Source: Caballeronia glathei
GTDB lineage: Bacteria > Pseudomonadota > Gammaproteobacteria > Burkholderiales > Burkholderiaceae
Length of the DNA stretch: 64,000 nt
Direction: 5' to 3'
NCBI RefSeq assembly: GCF_000698595.1
Contig: NZ_JFHC01000027.1
Location: 34,525-98,524, forward strand
The position numbers and the translations under genes are program-made. Shown piece after piece: positions 8,855 through 19,062 of the stretch; within the stretch, counting starts at the first letter, position 1, and each line of letters opens with the position of its first letter. A model generated the notes under the pieces. It did not search any database. It worked only from the letters and a program-made list of their open reading frames with translations, and was not told the DNA's origin.

Positions 8855-9810
8855 TGCAGTGTCACCGTGACGGGCTGGCCCGGATGAAGACTCGGTGCAT
8901 CGGCGATCGACGGATGCGCCTCGACCATGAAGACCAGCTTCGAGCGGCTTTCGTTGCTGTAGATGACGGGCGGCGTGTATTCGGCCTTGTTCGACACATA
9001 CGTGATCTTCGCGGGCACGTCGCGCGCGCAGCCATCGCAGTGCACGGTCAGCGACTGGCCGGCGGCGATGCGCCCGACAATCGCCTCGGGCACGAAGAGC
9101 CGCACTTTGACGTTCTGCGGCGGCAGCATCTCGACGACCGGGCTGCCCGCCTTCACCCATTCCCCCACGCGATACAGCGTGTCGTAGACGAGCCCCTGAG
9201 CCGGCGCGGCAACCCGTTTCTGATCGAGTTTCCATTGCGCTTGCGTGACAACCGCCTGCGCGGCCGCAACCTGCGCGCTCTGCGCTGCGAGTTGCTGCGA
9301 GCGGCCCGGCAGGCGCGCCACTTCCACCTGATTCGTCAGTTCGCGAACCTGGGCCGAGGTTGCGTCGGCGTTGGCGCGCGAATCGTCGAGTTGCGCCTTC
9401 GGGATGCCGCCTGCGGCGAACTGCGCCTGGTCGCGTGTCAGTTGCAGCGATGCCTTGCGGGCGTTGGCTACGGCCTCGGCGAGCTGCGCGCGAACGACAT
9501 TGACTTCCGGTGTCCGCTTGCCTGTTTCGATGTCCGCCAGTTGAGCGCGTGCCGTGGCGAGTTGCTGTTGTGCCTGCCGCAGGGCGGCGGTTTCATCGAC
9601 CGATTCCAGTTCGAAGAGCGGCGTGTCCGCCTGCACGGTCTGTCCGCGTGCGACGGCCAGTTGCGTGAGTTCGCCCGATTGCGATGACGAGAGATACACG
9701 AACTCGCCCTCGACGTAGCCTTGAAACGCGTTCGGGTCCTGACGGGAGCAACCCGCCAGCAAGGCGACGCAAAGCGGGAAGGCGATCGCGGCGTACGGCA
9801 GGCGGCTCAT
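8851..9810 (-). CDS. HlyD-family membrane fusion lipoprotein of the ABC-2 exporter
   Basis: 319 residues. The N-terminus is a lipoprotein signal with lipobox LLAGC (Cys21). The biotinyl-lipoyl-like part begins at FQGYVEGEFVYLSSSQSGEL, followed by a coiled-coil hairpin (about residues 65-190) and the second lipoyl half (VAAPAQGLVYDTLYRVGEWVKAGSPVVEMLPP). This is the YbhG/YhiI type of periplasmic adaptor. It is the first gene of the five-gene leftward operon, so its promoter lies in the 9811-10238 gap. The ATG at 9810 is preferred over the upstream extension, because only this start gives the signal peptide. Confidence 0.9.
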   Translation of the reverse strand: MSRLPYAAIAFPLCVALLAGCSRQDPNAFQGYVEGEFVYLSSSQSGELTQLAVARGQTVQADTPLFELESVDETAALRQAQQQLATARAQLADIETGKRTPEVNVVRAQLAEAVANARKASLQLTRDQAQFAAGGIPKAQLDDSRANADATSAQVRELTNQVEVARLPGRSQQLAAQSAQVAAAQAVVTQAQWKLDQKRVAAPAQGLVYDTLYRVGEWVKAGSPVVEMLPPQNVKVRLFVPEAIVGRIAAGQSLTVHCDGCARDVPAKITYVSNKAEYTPPVIYSNESRSKLVFMVEAHPSIADAPSLHPGQPVTVTLQ

Positions 9811-10238
9811 GACGTGCTCCGCGGCGCCGGTAACGCGTCGGCATCGTGATCGAGGTACTGGGCAGGATGAGCGGTACACATGGGAACCCGTGTTGAGAGT
9901 TGCGATCGCCAATCTCATGCAGAGGGACGGCGCTGCCACCCCGCTTCCGGCCTCAACCGGGCGCCTTCGATCGATGGAAACTATTTTCCTTTCTTTAGTT
10001 TCCTTGGTCAATGGGGAATGGGTATACCCCGACGACGGAAGTGGACGCCCGACCAGATTGATGTGACAAGAATCAGGCACGCGCCTCGACGGCGAACGCT
10101 CGGGAGTGCGGACCGGGCGCGGCGCTATACTGTAAGCAGACCATCCACCGCAACATGAGCCGGCGTGGCGCTGCGTCGTAACGGACCTCCCGTACGCCTG
10201 ACGACACTGACCGCCTGCCGGCGTCAAGACCCAAAAAA
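9811..10238. other. Shared divergent promoter region of two export operons
   Basis: 428 bp between the start of the HlyD lipoprotein (leftward) and the MacA-like protein (rightward). No gene is supported. The stretch near 9975-10030 is AT-rich compared with its surroundings and is the best place for promoters and for the TetR operator. No clear palindrome was found by eye. Confidence 0.4.
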
Positions 10239-11447
10239 TTGGCTGAACACAATCTGGAAAGGCTGAGAATCGAGAGGCCGTCGGTTGGCACGGTGCCGCG
10301 GCGGCGGCGCGCCTGGGTTCGCTACGTGCTGATCGCGCTCGTCATCGCCGCGGCGCTCGGCATTGCCGCGAGGCTGACCGGCCCGCAGGCGGTGGAAACC
10401 GTGACCGTGACGTCCGCTTACCCCTCGCAGGACTACACGCTGCTCAACGCCACCGGTTATGTCGTGCCGCAGCGCAAGGCCGCGGTGGCGTCCAAGGCGC
10501 AGGGCCGTCTCGAGTGGCTCGGGGTGCTGGAAGGCACGCACGTGAAAAAGGACGAGGTGATTGCCCGGATCGAGAGCAGGGACGTCGAGGCGGCGCTCGC
10601 TCAGGCGCAGGCGCAGGTGAACGTCGCGAAGGCCAATCTCGACCTCCAGGTCGCCGAACTGAAGAACGCCGAAATCAACTTGCGCCGCTCCGCGATCCTC
10701 GTGCCGAAAGGTGCGATGCCCGCGACGCAGTACGACGCCGATCTCGCGCGCTACGACAAGGCCAGGGCCTCGATCAACAACAGCCGGGCCGCCATCGTAT
10801 CGGCGCAGGCGAATGCACGTGCGGCTCAGGTCGCCGTGGACCAGACCGTGATCCGTTCGCCATTCGACGGCGTGGTGATCGAAAAGCACGCGAACGTGGG
10901 CGACAACATCACGCCGTTCTCGCAGGCGTCCGACAGCAAGGGCGCAGTCCTGACCATTGCCGACATGGAAACACTCGAGGTCGAAGCGGACGTGGCGGAA
11001 TCCAGCATCGGCAAGATCAAGGCGGGCCAGCCTTGCGAAATACAGCTCGACGCGCTGCCCGACCTGAGAATGACAGGACAGGTCTCGCGCATCGTGCCGA
11101 CCGTGGACCGCTCGAAAGCAACGGTGCTGGTGAAGGTGCGTTTTGTCGACCGTGACGCGCGCGTGCTGCCGGACATGAGCGCGAAGATCGCGTTCCTGTC
11201 GAAGCCGGTTTCGGCACAGGAACGAGACCCGGTGGTCGCGGTGCAGCCCGGCGCGATCGTCGAGCGGAGCGGGAGGAAGGTGGTCTATGCGGTCAGGGGC
11301 GACACCGTGCACGAGGTGGCGGTCACGACAGGCGCACGGATCGGCGATCTCGTCGCAGTCAACGGCGTCCGCCCGGGCGAGATGCTCGTGCTGGCACCGG
11401 GCGGGAAGCTCGCGGACGGCGCCAGGGTCAGCCTGGCGAAGAAGTGA
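10239..11447 (+). CDS. MacA-like periplasmic adaptor (HlyD/RND-MFP family)
   Basis: 402 residues with a TTG start, which has no strong SD, so the start is uncertain. An N-terminal basic stretch (RRRRAW) precedes one membrane anchor (about residues 27-46). Then come a lipoyl half (YVVPQRKAAVASKAQGRLEWLGV), a coiled-coil hairpin (about 105-205), the second lipoyl half (VIRSPFDGVVIEKHANVGDN), a beta-barrel domain and a membrane-proximal domain ending in APGGKLADGARV. It is first in a four-gene operon with an ATPase and two FtsX-type permeases, as in MacAB and DevBCA exporters. Substrate is unknown. Confidence 0.85.
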   Translation: MAEHNLERLRIERPSVGTVPRRRRAWVRYVLIALVIAAALGIAARLTGPQAVETVTVTSAYPSQDYTLLNATGYVVPQRKAAVASKAQGRLEWLGVLEGTHVKKDEVIARIESRDVEAALAQAQAQVNVAKANLDLQVAELKNAEINLRRSAILVPKGAMPATQYDADLARYDKARASINNSRAAIVSAQANARAAQVAVDQTVIRSPFDGVVIEKHANVGDNITPFSQASDSKGAVLTIADMETLEVEADVAESSIGKIKAGQPCEIQLDALPDLRMTGQVSRIVPTVDRSKATVLVKVRFVDRDARVLPDMSAKIAFLSKPVSAQERDPVVAVQPGAIVERSGRKVVYAVRGDTVHEVAVTTGARIGDLVAVNGVRPGEMLVLAPGGKLADGARVSLAKK

Positions 11448-11448
11448 C

Positions 11449-12141
11449 GTGAGCACAAAGCCGCTCGTCGAAATCCGCCATGTCGCGAAGTCGTACCGTC
11501 GCGGCGTGCAGACCGTGCCCGTCCTCGCCGACATCACGCTCGGGATCGGCGAGGGCGACTTCATCGCGCTGATGGGTCCGTCGGGATCGGGCAAGAGCAC
11601 GCTGCTCAATCTCATTGCCGGCATCGACAGACCCGACAGCGGCGAACTGCGGGTCGGCGGGCTCGACATCACGCGGCTACCGGAGGCGGCGCTCGCCGAC
11701 TGGCGCGCGGCCAACGTCGGCTTCATCTTCCAGTTCTACAACCTGATGCCCGTGCTGACCGCGTTCGAGAATATCGAGTTGCCGCTGATGCTGACGCGCC
11801 TGACCCGCAAGGAGCGGCGCGAACGCGTCGGGCTGGTGCTGGAGATGGTCAATCTCGCCGACCGGATGCACCATTTCCCTTCGGAGCTTTCGGGCGGACA
11901 GCAGCAGCGCGTCGCCATCGCACGCGCGCTCATCACCGATCCGACGCTCATCGTCGCGGACGAACCGACCGGGGATCTCGACCGCGCGTCGGCGGAGGAC
12001 ATCCTCTCAATGATGCAGCGGCTCAACAGCGAGCTTGGCAAGACCATCATCATGGTGACGCACGACGCTCACGCCGCGGGTGCCGCGAAGGCGCTCGTGC
12101 ATCTGGACAAGGGGGAGCTGATCGATGGCAAGATCGATTGA
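11449..12141 (+). CDS. MacB/LolD-type ABC transporter ATP-binding protein
   Basis: 230 residues, GTG start immediately after the adaptor stop. Walker A is GPSGSGKST (43-51), the Q-loop is [17 protein letters not shown] (typical of the MacB/LolD/FtsE group), the signature is [15 protein letters not shown], Walker B is [12 protein letters not shown], and the H-loop is VTHDAHA. This subgroup powers mechanotransmission by FtsX-like permeases rather than classical transport. Both permease partners follow directly. Confidence 0.92.
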   Translation: MSTKPLVEIRHVAKSYRRGVQTVPVLADITLGIGEGDFIALMGPSGSGKSTLLNLIAGIDRPDSGELRVGGLDITRLPEAALADWRAANVGFIFQFYNLMPVLTAFENIELPLMLTRLTRKERRERVGLVLEMVNLADRMHHFPSELSGGQQQRVAIARALITDPTLIVADEPTGDLDRASAEDILSMMQRLNSELGKTIIMVTHDAHAAGAAKALVHLDKGELIDGKID

Positions 12142-12162
12142 ACGGTGTTGCGGTCGCGCGCC

Positions 12163-13317
12163 ATGTACCTGCTCAAGCTGATCGCGAGAAACGCGCTGCG
12201 CCACAAGCTGCGCACCCTGCTGACCGTGGTGGGACTCACCATCGCGGTGCTGGCCTACGGGCTGCTGCATACGGTGGTCGATGCCTGGTATGCGGGGGCC
12301 GCCGCGGCCTCGAATGCGCGGCTCGTGACACGCAACGCCATCTCGCTCGTTTTTCCCTTGCCGCTCAGCTACGAGAACCGCATCCGGGGCGTCGACGGCG
12401 TGACGCTGGTCGCCCGTTCCAACTGGTTCGGAGGCATCTATCGGGAGCCGAAGAATTTCTTTGCGCAGTTCGCGGTATCGGACAACTATCTCGACCTGTA
12501 CCCCGAGTTCATCCTGCCGGCGCAGCAGCGCTCGGATTTCATGCGCGACCGCAAAGGGTGCCTCGTGGGACGTCAGCTCGCGACCCAGTTCGGGTTCAAG
12601 GTGGGCGACGTGATACCGATCAAGGGCACGATCTATCCCGGCACCTGGGAGTTCGTTGTGCGCGGCATCATGGACGGACGGGACGAATCCACCATCACGC
12701 GCCAGTTGCTGTTCCACTGGGACTACCTGAACGAAAGCGTGCGAAAGACGTCGACCCGGCGGGCCAATCAGGTTGGCGTCTACGTTCTGGGCATCTCGAA
12801 CCCCGATGACGCCGCGGCGATCTCGCGCCGCGTCGACAGTGTGTTCAGAAATTCGCTCGCGGAGACGCTCACCGAAACCGAGCAGGCGTTTCAGCTCGGT
12901 TTCGTCGCCATGTCGAACCAGATCATTGCGGCGATCCGCGTCGTGTCGTATGTGGTGATCGTGATCATCATGGCGGTCATGGCGAACGCGATGGCCATGA
13001 GCGCGCGCGAGCGGACCGTCGAGTACGCGACGCTCAAGGCGCTCGGCTTCAGGCCCGCGTTTCTCGCGCTGCTGGTGTTCGGCGAGTCCATGGTCATCTG
13101 CGCGATCGGCGGCGGCCTCGGGATTCTCGTGACGCCGCCTGCGGCCAGCCTCTTCAAGCAGGCGACCGGCGGCGTGTTTCCCGTCTTCAGCGTATCCGCC
13201 GAAACGATCAGGCTACAGGCAGCCTGCGCGCTCGCGATCGCACTTGCCGCCGCCATCGTTCCCGCGCTGCATGCGGCGCGGGTTCGCATCGTGGAAGGCC
13301 TGCGGGCCATAGGCTAG
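12163..13317 (+). CDS. FtsX/MacB-type ABC permease 1
   Basis: 384 residues from the ATG at 12163; a GTG six codons upstream (12145) is possible, and neither has a clear SD. Topology is one membrane helix near residues 17-37 (LLTVVGLTIAVLAYGLLH), a large periplasmic domain of about 200 residues, then three helices, with the family signature ERTVEYATLKALGFRPAFLALLVFGES. It should pair with the second permease as a heterodimer driven by the upstream ATPase. Confidence 0.88.
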   Translation: MYLLKLIARNALRHKLRTLLTVVGLTIAVLAYGLLHTVVDAWYAGAAAASNARLVTRNAISLVFPLPLSYENRIRGVDGVTLVARSNWFGGIYREPKNFFAQFAVSDNYLDLYPEFILPAQQRSDFMRDRKGCLVGRQLATQFGFKVGDVIPIKGTIYPGTWEFVVRGIMDGRDESTITRQLLFHWDYLNESVRKTSTRRANQVGVYVLGISNPDDAAAISRRVDSVFRNSLAETLTETEQAFQLGFVAMSNQIIAAIRVVSYVVIVIIMAVMANAMAMSARERTVEYATLKALGFRPAFLALLVFGESMVICAIGGGLGILVTPPAASLFKQATGGVFPVFSVSAETIRLQAACALAIALAAAIVPALHAARVRIVEGLRAIG

Positions 13318-13324
13318 AGACACC

Positions 13325-14491
13325 ATGGCGATTCCGCTTGCCTACATCGCGCGCAATCTGTGGACACGCCGCCTGACCACGGCGCTCACGGCCGGCGGCC
13401 TGGCGCTCGTGGTGTTCGTGTTCGCCACGGTGCTGATGCTCGACGCCGGCCTCAAGAAAACGCTCGTCTCCACCGGCGAACACGACAACGTGGTGGTGAT
13501 TCGCAAGGGCGCGGCAACCGAGGTGCAGAGCGCGATAGACCGCAACCAGGCAAGCATCATGGAAATGCATCCATCGGTGACCGTCGGCGCCGACGGGCGG
13601 CCGCTGGCGTCAAAGGAAACCGTGGTGCTCATCTCGCTCCCGAAAAGGGGCTCGGAGACGCCGTCGAATGTGGTCATTCGCGGCGTTTCGCCGGCGGGGC
13701 CGCGCCTGCATCCCCAGGTCAGGCTGATCGCGGGGCGCATGTTCAGGGCGGGATCGTCGGAGATCATCGTGGGCAGCAGCATTGCCGATCGCTTCAGCGG
13801 GACGCGGATCGGCGAGCACTTGCGGTTCGCCCAACGCGAATGGACGGTCGTCGGCACCTTCGACGCGGCGGGCAGCGGCTTCGATTCGGAAATCTGGGGT
13901 GACGCGGACCAGCTGATGCAGGCGTTTCGCCGCACCAGCTTTTCGTCGATGGTGGTGCGCGTCGCGCAAAGTGATCTCTTCGACCGGTTCCGCGCGGACA
14001 TCGATGTCGACCCGCGGCTCGCTCATGAAGCCAAGCGAGAACAGGCGTTCTATGACGATCAGTCGAAGGCGCTGTCGACTTTCCTCAACATCCTGGGCTT
14101 CACGCTGTCGATAATATTTTCGATCGCGGCCATGATCGGCGCGATGATCACGATGTACGCATCGGTGGCCACCCGGGTGGCGGAAATCGGCACGCTGCGC
14201 GCGCTCGGTTTCAAGCGCGTGAACGTGCTCACCGCGTTTCTGCTCGAGGCCATGCTGCTCGGCCTCGCGGGCGGCGTGGCGGGACTCGGCTGCGCGGCCC
14301 TGATGCAGTTCGCTTCGTTTTCCACCACCAACTTCCAGACGTTCGCCGATCTGTCCTTTCGCTTCATTCTCACGCCGGCAATCGTGGCGCAGACACTTGC
14401 GTTCTCGATCACGATGGGCCTGATCGGAGGATTCCTGCCAGCGATGCGCGCGGCGCGCATGGATATCGTCGATGCGCTGCGCACGCGTTGA
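13325..14491 (+). CDS. FtsX/MacB-type ABC permease 2
   Basis: 388 residues, starting 7 bp after permease 1. It has the same layout: a membrane helix at about residues 20-40, a periplasmic domain of roughly 200 residues, and three C-terminal helices with the signature ATRVAEIGTLRALGFKRVNVLTAFLLEA. It is the last gene of the MacAB-like operon, and converges on an esterase gene 41 bp away. The operon has no outer-membrane factor; sharing the OprM-type factor from the neighbouring operon is possible (inference). Confidence 0.88.
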   Translation: MAIPLAYIARNLWTRRLTTALTAGGLALVVFVFATVLMLDAGLKKTLVSTGEHDNVVVIRKGAATEVQSAIDRNQASIMEMHPSVTVGADGRPLASKETVVLISLPKRGSETPSNVVIRGVSPAGPRLHPQVRLIAGRMFRAGSSEIIVGSSIADRFSGTRIGEHLRFAQREWTVVGTFDAAGSGFDSEIWGDADQLMQAFRRTSFSSMVVRVAQSDLFDRFRADIDVDPRLAHEAKREQAFYDDQSKALSTFLNILGFTLSIIFSIAAMIGAMITMYASVATRVAEIGTLRALGFKRVNVLTAFLLEAMLLGLAGGVAGLGCAALMQFASFSTTNFQTFADLSFRFILTPAIVAQTLAFSITMGLIGGFLPAMRAARMDIVDALRTR

Positions 14492-14532
14492 TCATCGCGC
14501 CATGCCTGCGGGGCCCGGCGCGTTCCCCGCTT

Positions 14533-15450
14533 TCAGACGATCGGCGATTGAAGGGAAGTCGAGTCCCGATTCAGCATCGAACCGATAAACGCACCCGCGG
14601 ATGCCAGCGAACGGCGTCCGGCATCCAGTTGCTGATAGAACAGCGTCCACGCGTGAATCATGTCGGGCCACGCTTCCAGCGTGACGCGCACGTTCGCCTC
14701 GGCTGCCTGACGGGCGAGGCGGATCGAATCGTCCAGCAGCGTTTCGGCCGTGCCGGCTTGCACCAGCATCGGGGGGAGGCCTGCCAGGTCGGCATAGAGC
14801 GGCGAGGCAAGCGGCGTGCGCGCATCTGCGCCGTGCAGATAGGCCGCAGCGGCTTCGAGCAGGTAAGGCTTCTGGATGAGCGGGTCGACGGACGCCTTCG
14901 TCGTCATGGTCTGCCCGGACATTTCCAGATCGGTCCATGGCGAACTGCACCAGATGCAGGCGGGCAGCTCGACGCCCATGTCGCGCAGCGACACCAGGGC
15001 GGCGAGCGCGAGGCCGCCGCCGGCACTTTCACCCGCGAGCGCGATGTGCGCCGGCTCGTAGCCGCGCGAGAGCAGAAAGCGATATCCGGCGACCGCGTCT
15101 TCCAGCGCCGCGGGAAACGGGTGCTCCGGAGCGAGCCGGTAGTCGAGGGCCAGCGTGCGGGCCCTTGCCTCCCGGCCCACCTGCGCGACGAGGTGCCGAT
15201 GGCTGACGAGCGATCCGGAGATATACGCGCCACCGTGCAGGAACATGACGACCCGGGTCGGATCGGCCTCGGGCGTGATCGTCCATTCGGCGGCAACGCC
15301 ATTGGCCACCTCGGAATCGATCTGCACGTCGGCTGGCACGGTGTACCGGGTACCGAAGGCATCGAGACGCTCGCGCCGCTCGGCAAGCGCGGCCGGGCGA
15401 GGGCGGGAGGCAAGCAAGCTGCGGATGATCTCGATCTGCGGGTCGGCCAT
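14533..15450 (-). CDS. Alpha/beta hydrolase, HSL-type esterase
   Basis: 305 residues. The oxyanion-hole motif HGGAY (from residue 72) and the nucleophile motif GESAGGG (Ser142) place it in the hormone-sensitive-lipase family of carboxylesterases. The remaining triad residues are probably Asp240 or Asp241 (LLDDS) and His266 (DMIHAW). ATG at 15450 is chosen from the family-like N-terminus; the frame extends 17 codons further up without support. It is cytoplasmic, with no signal peptide. It stands alone, converging with the MacAB-like operon. The natural substrate is unknown, probably a short-chain ester. Confidence 0.87.
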   Translation of the reverse strand: MADPQIEIIRSLLASRPRPAALAERRERLDAFGTRYTVPADVQIDSEVANGVAAEWTITPEADPTRVVMFLHGGAYISGSLVSHRHLVAQVGREARARTLALDYRLAPEHPFPAALEDAVAGYRFLLSRGYEPAHIALAGESAGGGLALAALVSLRDMGVELPACIWCSSPWTDLEMSGQTMTTKASVDPLIQKPYLLEAAAAYLHGADARTPLASPLYADLAGLPPMLVQAGTAETLLDDSIRLARQAAEANVRVTLEAWPDMIHAWTLFYQQLDAGRRSLASAGAFIGSMLNRDSTSLQSPIV

Positions 15451-15726
15451 GTTCGTCTCCTGCGCCGGGACAAAAGGCGTCTTCAACGTTGGATCGTACA
15501 ACCGGTTGAAGGTCAGCGGGCGGGAGTTTTGAAGCGTGGCGAAACGAGAGCGTTACAGCGTCTGTTGCGGCGGCGAGAGGCGATGTTCATGAACCGATGC
15601 CCGGGGTCGCTCCGGAGCCGGCTCCCGCTCGCCGTGATCCGGAGGCGACTCTGGCGCGACGGCGTTTGTGCGGAGTCGATCCGCGCATCGCCATCGATCT
15701 TCATCGCCCGATGCCAGGCGGCATCG

Positions 15727-17073
<1,347 letters not shown>

Positions 17074-17086
17074 TTAAATTGAGGTC

Positions 17087-17100
17087 TGAATAAAAATGCG
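17087..17100 (-). promoter_or_regulatory. Possible ARG-box-like operator upstream of argG
   Basis: The bases TGAATAAAAATGCG match 12 of 14 positions of the ArgR half-palindrome consensus TGAATwwwwATTCA, with the right end imperfect. It lies 26 bp before the argG start codon, a sensible place for arginine-dependent repression. Only one copy was seen, whereas ArgR sites are usually paired, so this is a tentative call. Confidence 0.3.
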
Positions 17101-17460
17101 CGAAGTCGCGAAACGACGAAAGGAAACAATCGGACGGGCGCCCAGCCTGAGCGCGAGTCGGCGAAGCCGCGGATTTGAAATCGAATCGTACACGAATCGG
17201 GGCGGCCCGGGTCCGCGGGCGGGCTGGCCATGCCAGGTCTTGTATAAGAACGGTCGTTCTTAATGATCTCGTTTTGGGGCTGGATTTCTGTCGCCGAGGG
17301 CTCTGGTGGAGCCTGCTGCAGGGACCGTCAGGGGCGGTTTGGGCTTCTGGTTTTGGTTTTGGTGGGGCGACCCGGTTCACGCTTTGTCCGTGGCATTGAA
17401 GCCGATCAGGGCGAGTTCGAGTCGGGCGGGCGCGTGGGTTCGCGTTTGCGGTTGGACAGG

Positions 17461-17611
17461 GTGTGTTTACATCGTTTGATGCGCTTGCGCTCCTATGAAA
17501 CTTGTTTTGCTATTGGTCTATTAGCTTCGCCCCGCACAGGGGCGAGCTAATAGACCGCGAACAAAGCAAGTTCCATAGAAGCACAAGCGCATCAAACGGT
17601 TCAACAAACAC
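17461..17611. repeat. Large imperfect inverted repeat (hairpin) downstream of the flavin reductase gene
   Basis: Two arms of about 74 bases, 17461-17534 and 17537-17611, are imperfect reverse complements around a centre near 17535. Shared blocks include gatgcgcttg against caagcgcatc, ggtctattagc against gctaatagacc, and cgccccg against the opposite strand of cacaggggcg. The arms agree at roughly 80 percent by eye. It is not a terminator (no T-run), and the region codes for nothing convincing. The right arm is also the first copy of the direct repeat described separately. Confidence 0.75.
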
Positions 17612-17748
17612 CCACCCCGAGCGCCAGCGGCCCACCTTGCCGCGCAGGGGCGAAATTAATAGACCGATAAGAAAACAAGTTTCACGGGAGCACAGGCGCA
17701 TCAGACGGTTCAAAAACCCCCAACCCCAAGCGCCAGCGACCACCCTAC
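17533..17748. repeat. Two direct copies of a 108-bp intergenic repeat
   Basis: The unit at 17533-17640 recurs at 17641-17748, with the same order of blocks: aggggcga, taatagaccg, acaagtt-like, gagcaca, ggcgcatcag/aagcgcatca, acggttcaa, a C-rich run, and gcgccagcg. Identity is roughly 80 percent by eye, with one single-base gap. Together with the inverted left arm at 17461-17534, the locus holds three copies of one element. It behaves like a dispersed, hairpin-forming intergenic element rather than a gene. It fills the gap between argG and the flavin reductase gene. Confidence 0.75.
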
Positions 17749-18335
17749 CCGAGGGTGAAGCGCTCGCGCGTCGTCACGTAGTCGCTTGCACCGAAGCGAC
17801 CCACGGGGAAATAGTGCTGAAGGCGCACGCGCCACGCCGCAGTGTCGATCAGTTCATCGCGTGCATGGAGCCTCAGCACCTTGCCGATGAAAATCTGGCG
17901 GCTCGCGGTTTCCAGCGTCTCCCACAGCGTGCACTCGAACGCCACCGGCGCCTCGGCGATGCGCGGCGGCGCAACGCTCGTGCTCGCAGCCGGCGTCAAT
18001 CCGACGTGGGCCAGTTCGCTGACGTCCGGCGGCAGACGTTCGCCGCAGCGATGCATCTTGTCCGCCATCGCTTCGTCGCAGAGATGCACGACGAACTCGC
18101 CCGCACGCGCGATGTTCACCGCCGTGTCCTTCAGCGCGCCGTCGGTCACGCGGTTGATGCTGATCATCAGGATGGGCGGTTCCTCGCCCAGCATGTTGAA
18201 CATCGAGAAGGGAGCGGCGTTGACCGTGCCGTCCGCGCCGAGCGTGGTGACGAGCGCGATCGGACGCGGCACGATCAGACTCGCCATCAGCTTGTAGCGC
18301 TGATATTCGGTGATGGATTCGAAGTCGATTTCCAT
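17745..18335 (-). CDS. Flavin reductase-like FMN-binding protein
   Basis: 196 residues, the split-barrel flavin reductase fold. The conserved N-terminal part is LMASLIVPRPIALVTTLGADGTVNAAPFSMFNMLGEEPPILMISI, which lines the FMN site. Members either supply reduced flavin to a monooxygenase or act on their own. It is the last gene of a leftward operon with a GntR regulator (9 bp gap) and a polysaccharide-deacetylase-like gene, opposite a polyamine-type transporter. No partner monooxygenase is visible. The gene ends right beside the repeat cluster; the last base of the second repeat copy overlaps its 3' end. Confidence 0.88.
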   Translation of the reverse strand: MEIDFESITEYQRYKLMASLIVPRPIALVTTLGADGTVNAAPFSMFNMLGEEPPILMISINRVTDGALKDTAVNIARAGEFVVHLCDEAMADKMHRCGERLPPDVSELAHVGLTPAASTSVAPPRIAEAPVAFECTLWETLETASRQIFIGKVLRLHARDELIDTAAWRVRLQHYFPVGRFGASDYVTTRERFTLG

Positions 18336-18344
18336 ATGATCCGC

Positions 18345-19016
18345 CTATGTGTCCTTGATGCCGAGCAGCGCGCCCAGGCTCTTTTCGCCCGGCATGCGCG
18401 ACGTGTCGATGCGCGCTTCGAGAGCGCGAAGATGCGCGTCCATGTGCGCGACGGCTCCTGCGGCGTCGCGCGCCTCCATGCAGTCCAGGATCGCCGCGTG
18501 TTCGTCGTGCTCGCAGGGGGCGTTGCCCGTCGATTCGTACACGCCCACGATCAGCGAGCAGCGCGGGACCAGTTCGGTGAGATAGTTGCGCAGGATCGAG
18601 TTGCCCGCCAGCGCCCCGATGCGAAGATGAAAGCCGCTCGCGAGCCGCGCCCACGAAGGCTGGTCGAAGCGATGCATCGCTTCGTGCTCGTCGGCAAGCT
18701 GTTCGCGCAGTGCGGTGATGTCGGCGGCGCTCGCGCGCTGCACGGCAAGCTCCACCAGCGCGCGTTCCACCGAGCGGCGCGCTTCGAAAATCTCGCGCGT
18801 TTCCTCCCGCGTGGGTTGGGCGATCACGGCGCCCTTGTTCGGCCGCAACACGACGATGCCGTCGTAGGCGAGCTTTTCGAGCACGCGCCGCACGACCGCG
18901 CGCCCGACGCCGAACAGCTGGCACAGTTCGGGCTCCGGCAGCTTCGTTCCCGGTGTCAGGCGGCGCGACAGGACGCCGTCGAAGATGGATTGATAGATGC
19001 GGGCGTCGACGTCCAC
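18345..19016 (-). CDS. GntR-family regulator, FadR/FCD subfamily
   Basis: 223 residues. The winged HTH occupies about residues 8-75 (LPEPELCQLFGVGRAVVRRVLEKLAYDGIVVLRPNKGAVI). The C-terminal all-helical FCD domain has spaced acidic and histidine residues (FHLRIGALAGN, HDEHAAILDCMEARD, HMDAHL) that bind a metal and carboxylate effector in this family. It sits between the deacetylase (46 bp upstream) and the flavin reductase (9 bp downstream), and probably controls this operon and the divergent transporter. The effector is likely a small organic acid (inference). Confidence 0.88.
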   Translation of the reverse strand: MDVDARIYQSIFDGVLSRRLTPGTKLPEPELCQLFGVGRAVVRRVLEKLAYDGIVVLRPNKGAVIAQPTREETREIFEARRSVERALVELAVQRASAADITALREQLADEHEAMHRFDQPSWARLASGFHLRIGALAGNSILRNYLTELVPRCSLIVGVYESTGNAPCEHDEHAAILDCMEARDAAGAVAHMDAHLRALEARIDTSRMPGEKSLGALLGIKDT

Positions 19017-19062
19017 ATTGGTCCTCGCCTGAAATGTCGCTATGCCGCTGCCGAAGCGGCGA

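Noticed and set aside
17461..17748. A CRISPR array or tRNA-like cluster in the repeat region
   Set aside because: There are only three copies, they are long (75-108 bp), imperfect, in mixed orientation and without spacers; no tRNA cloverleaf was found.
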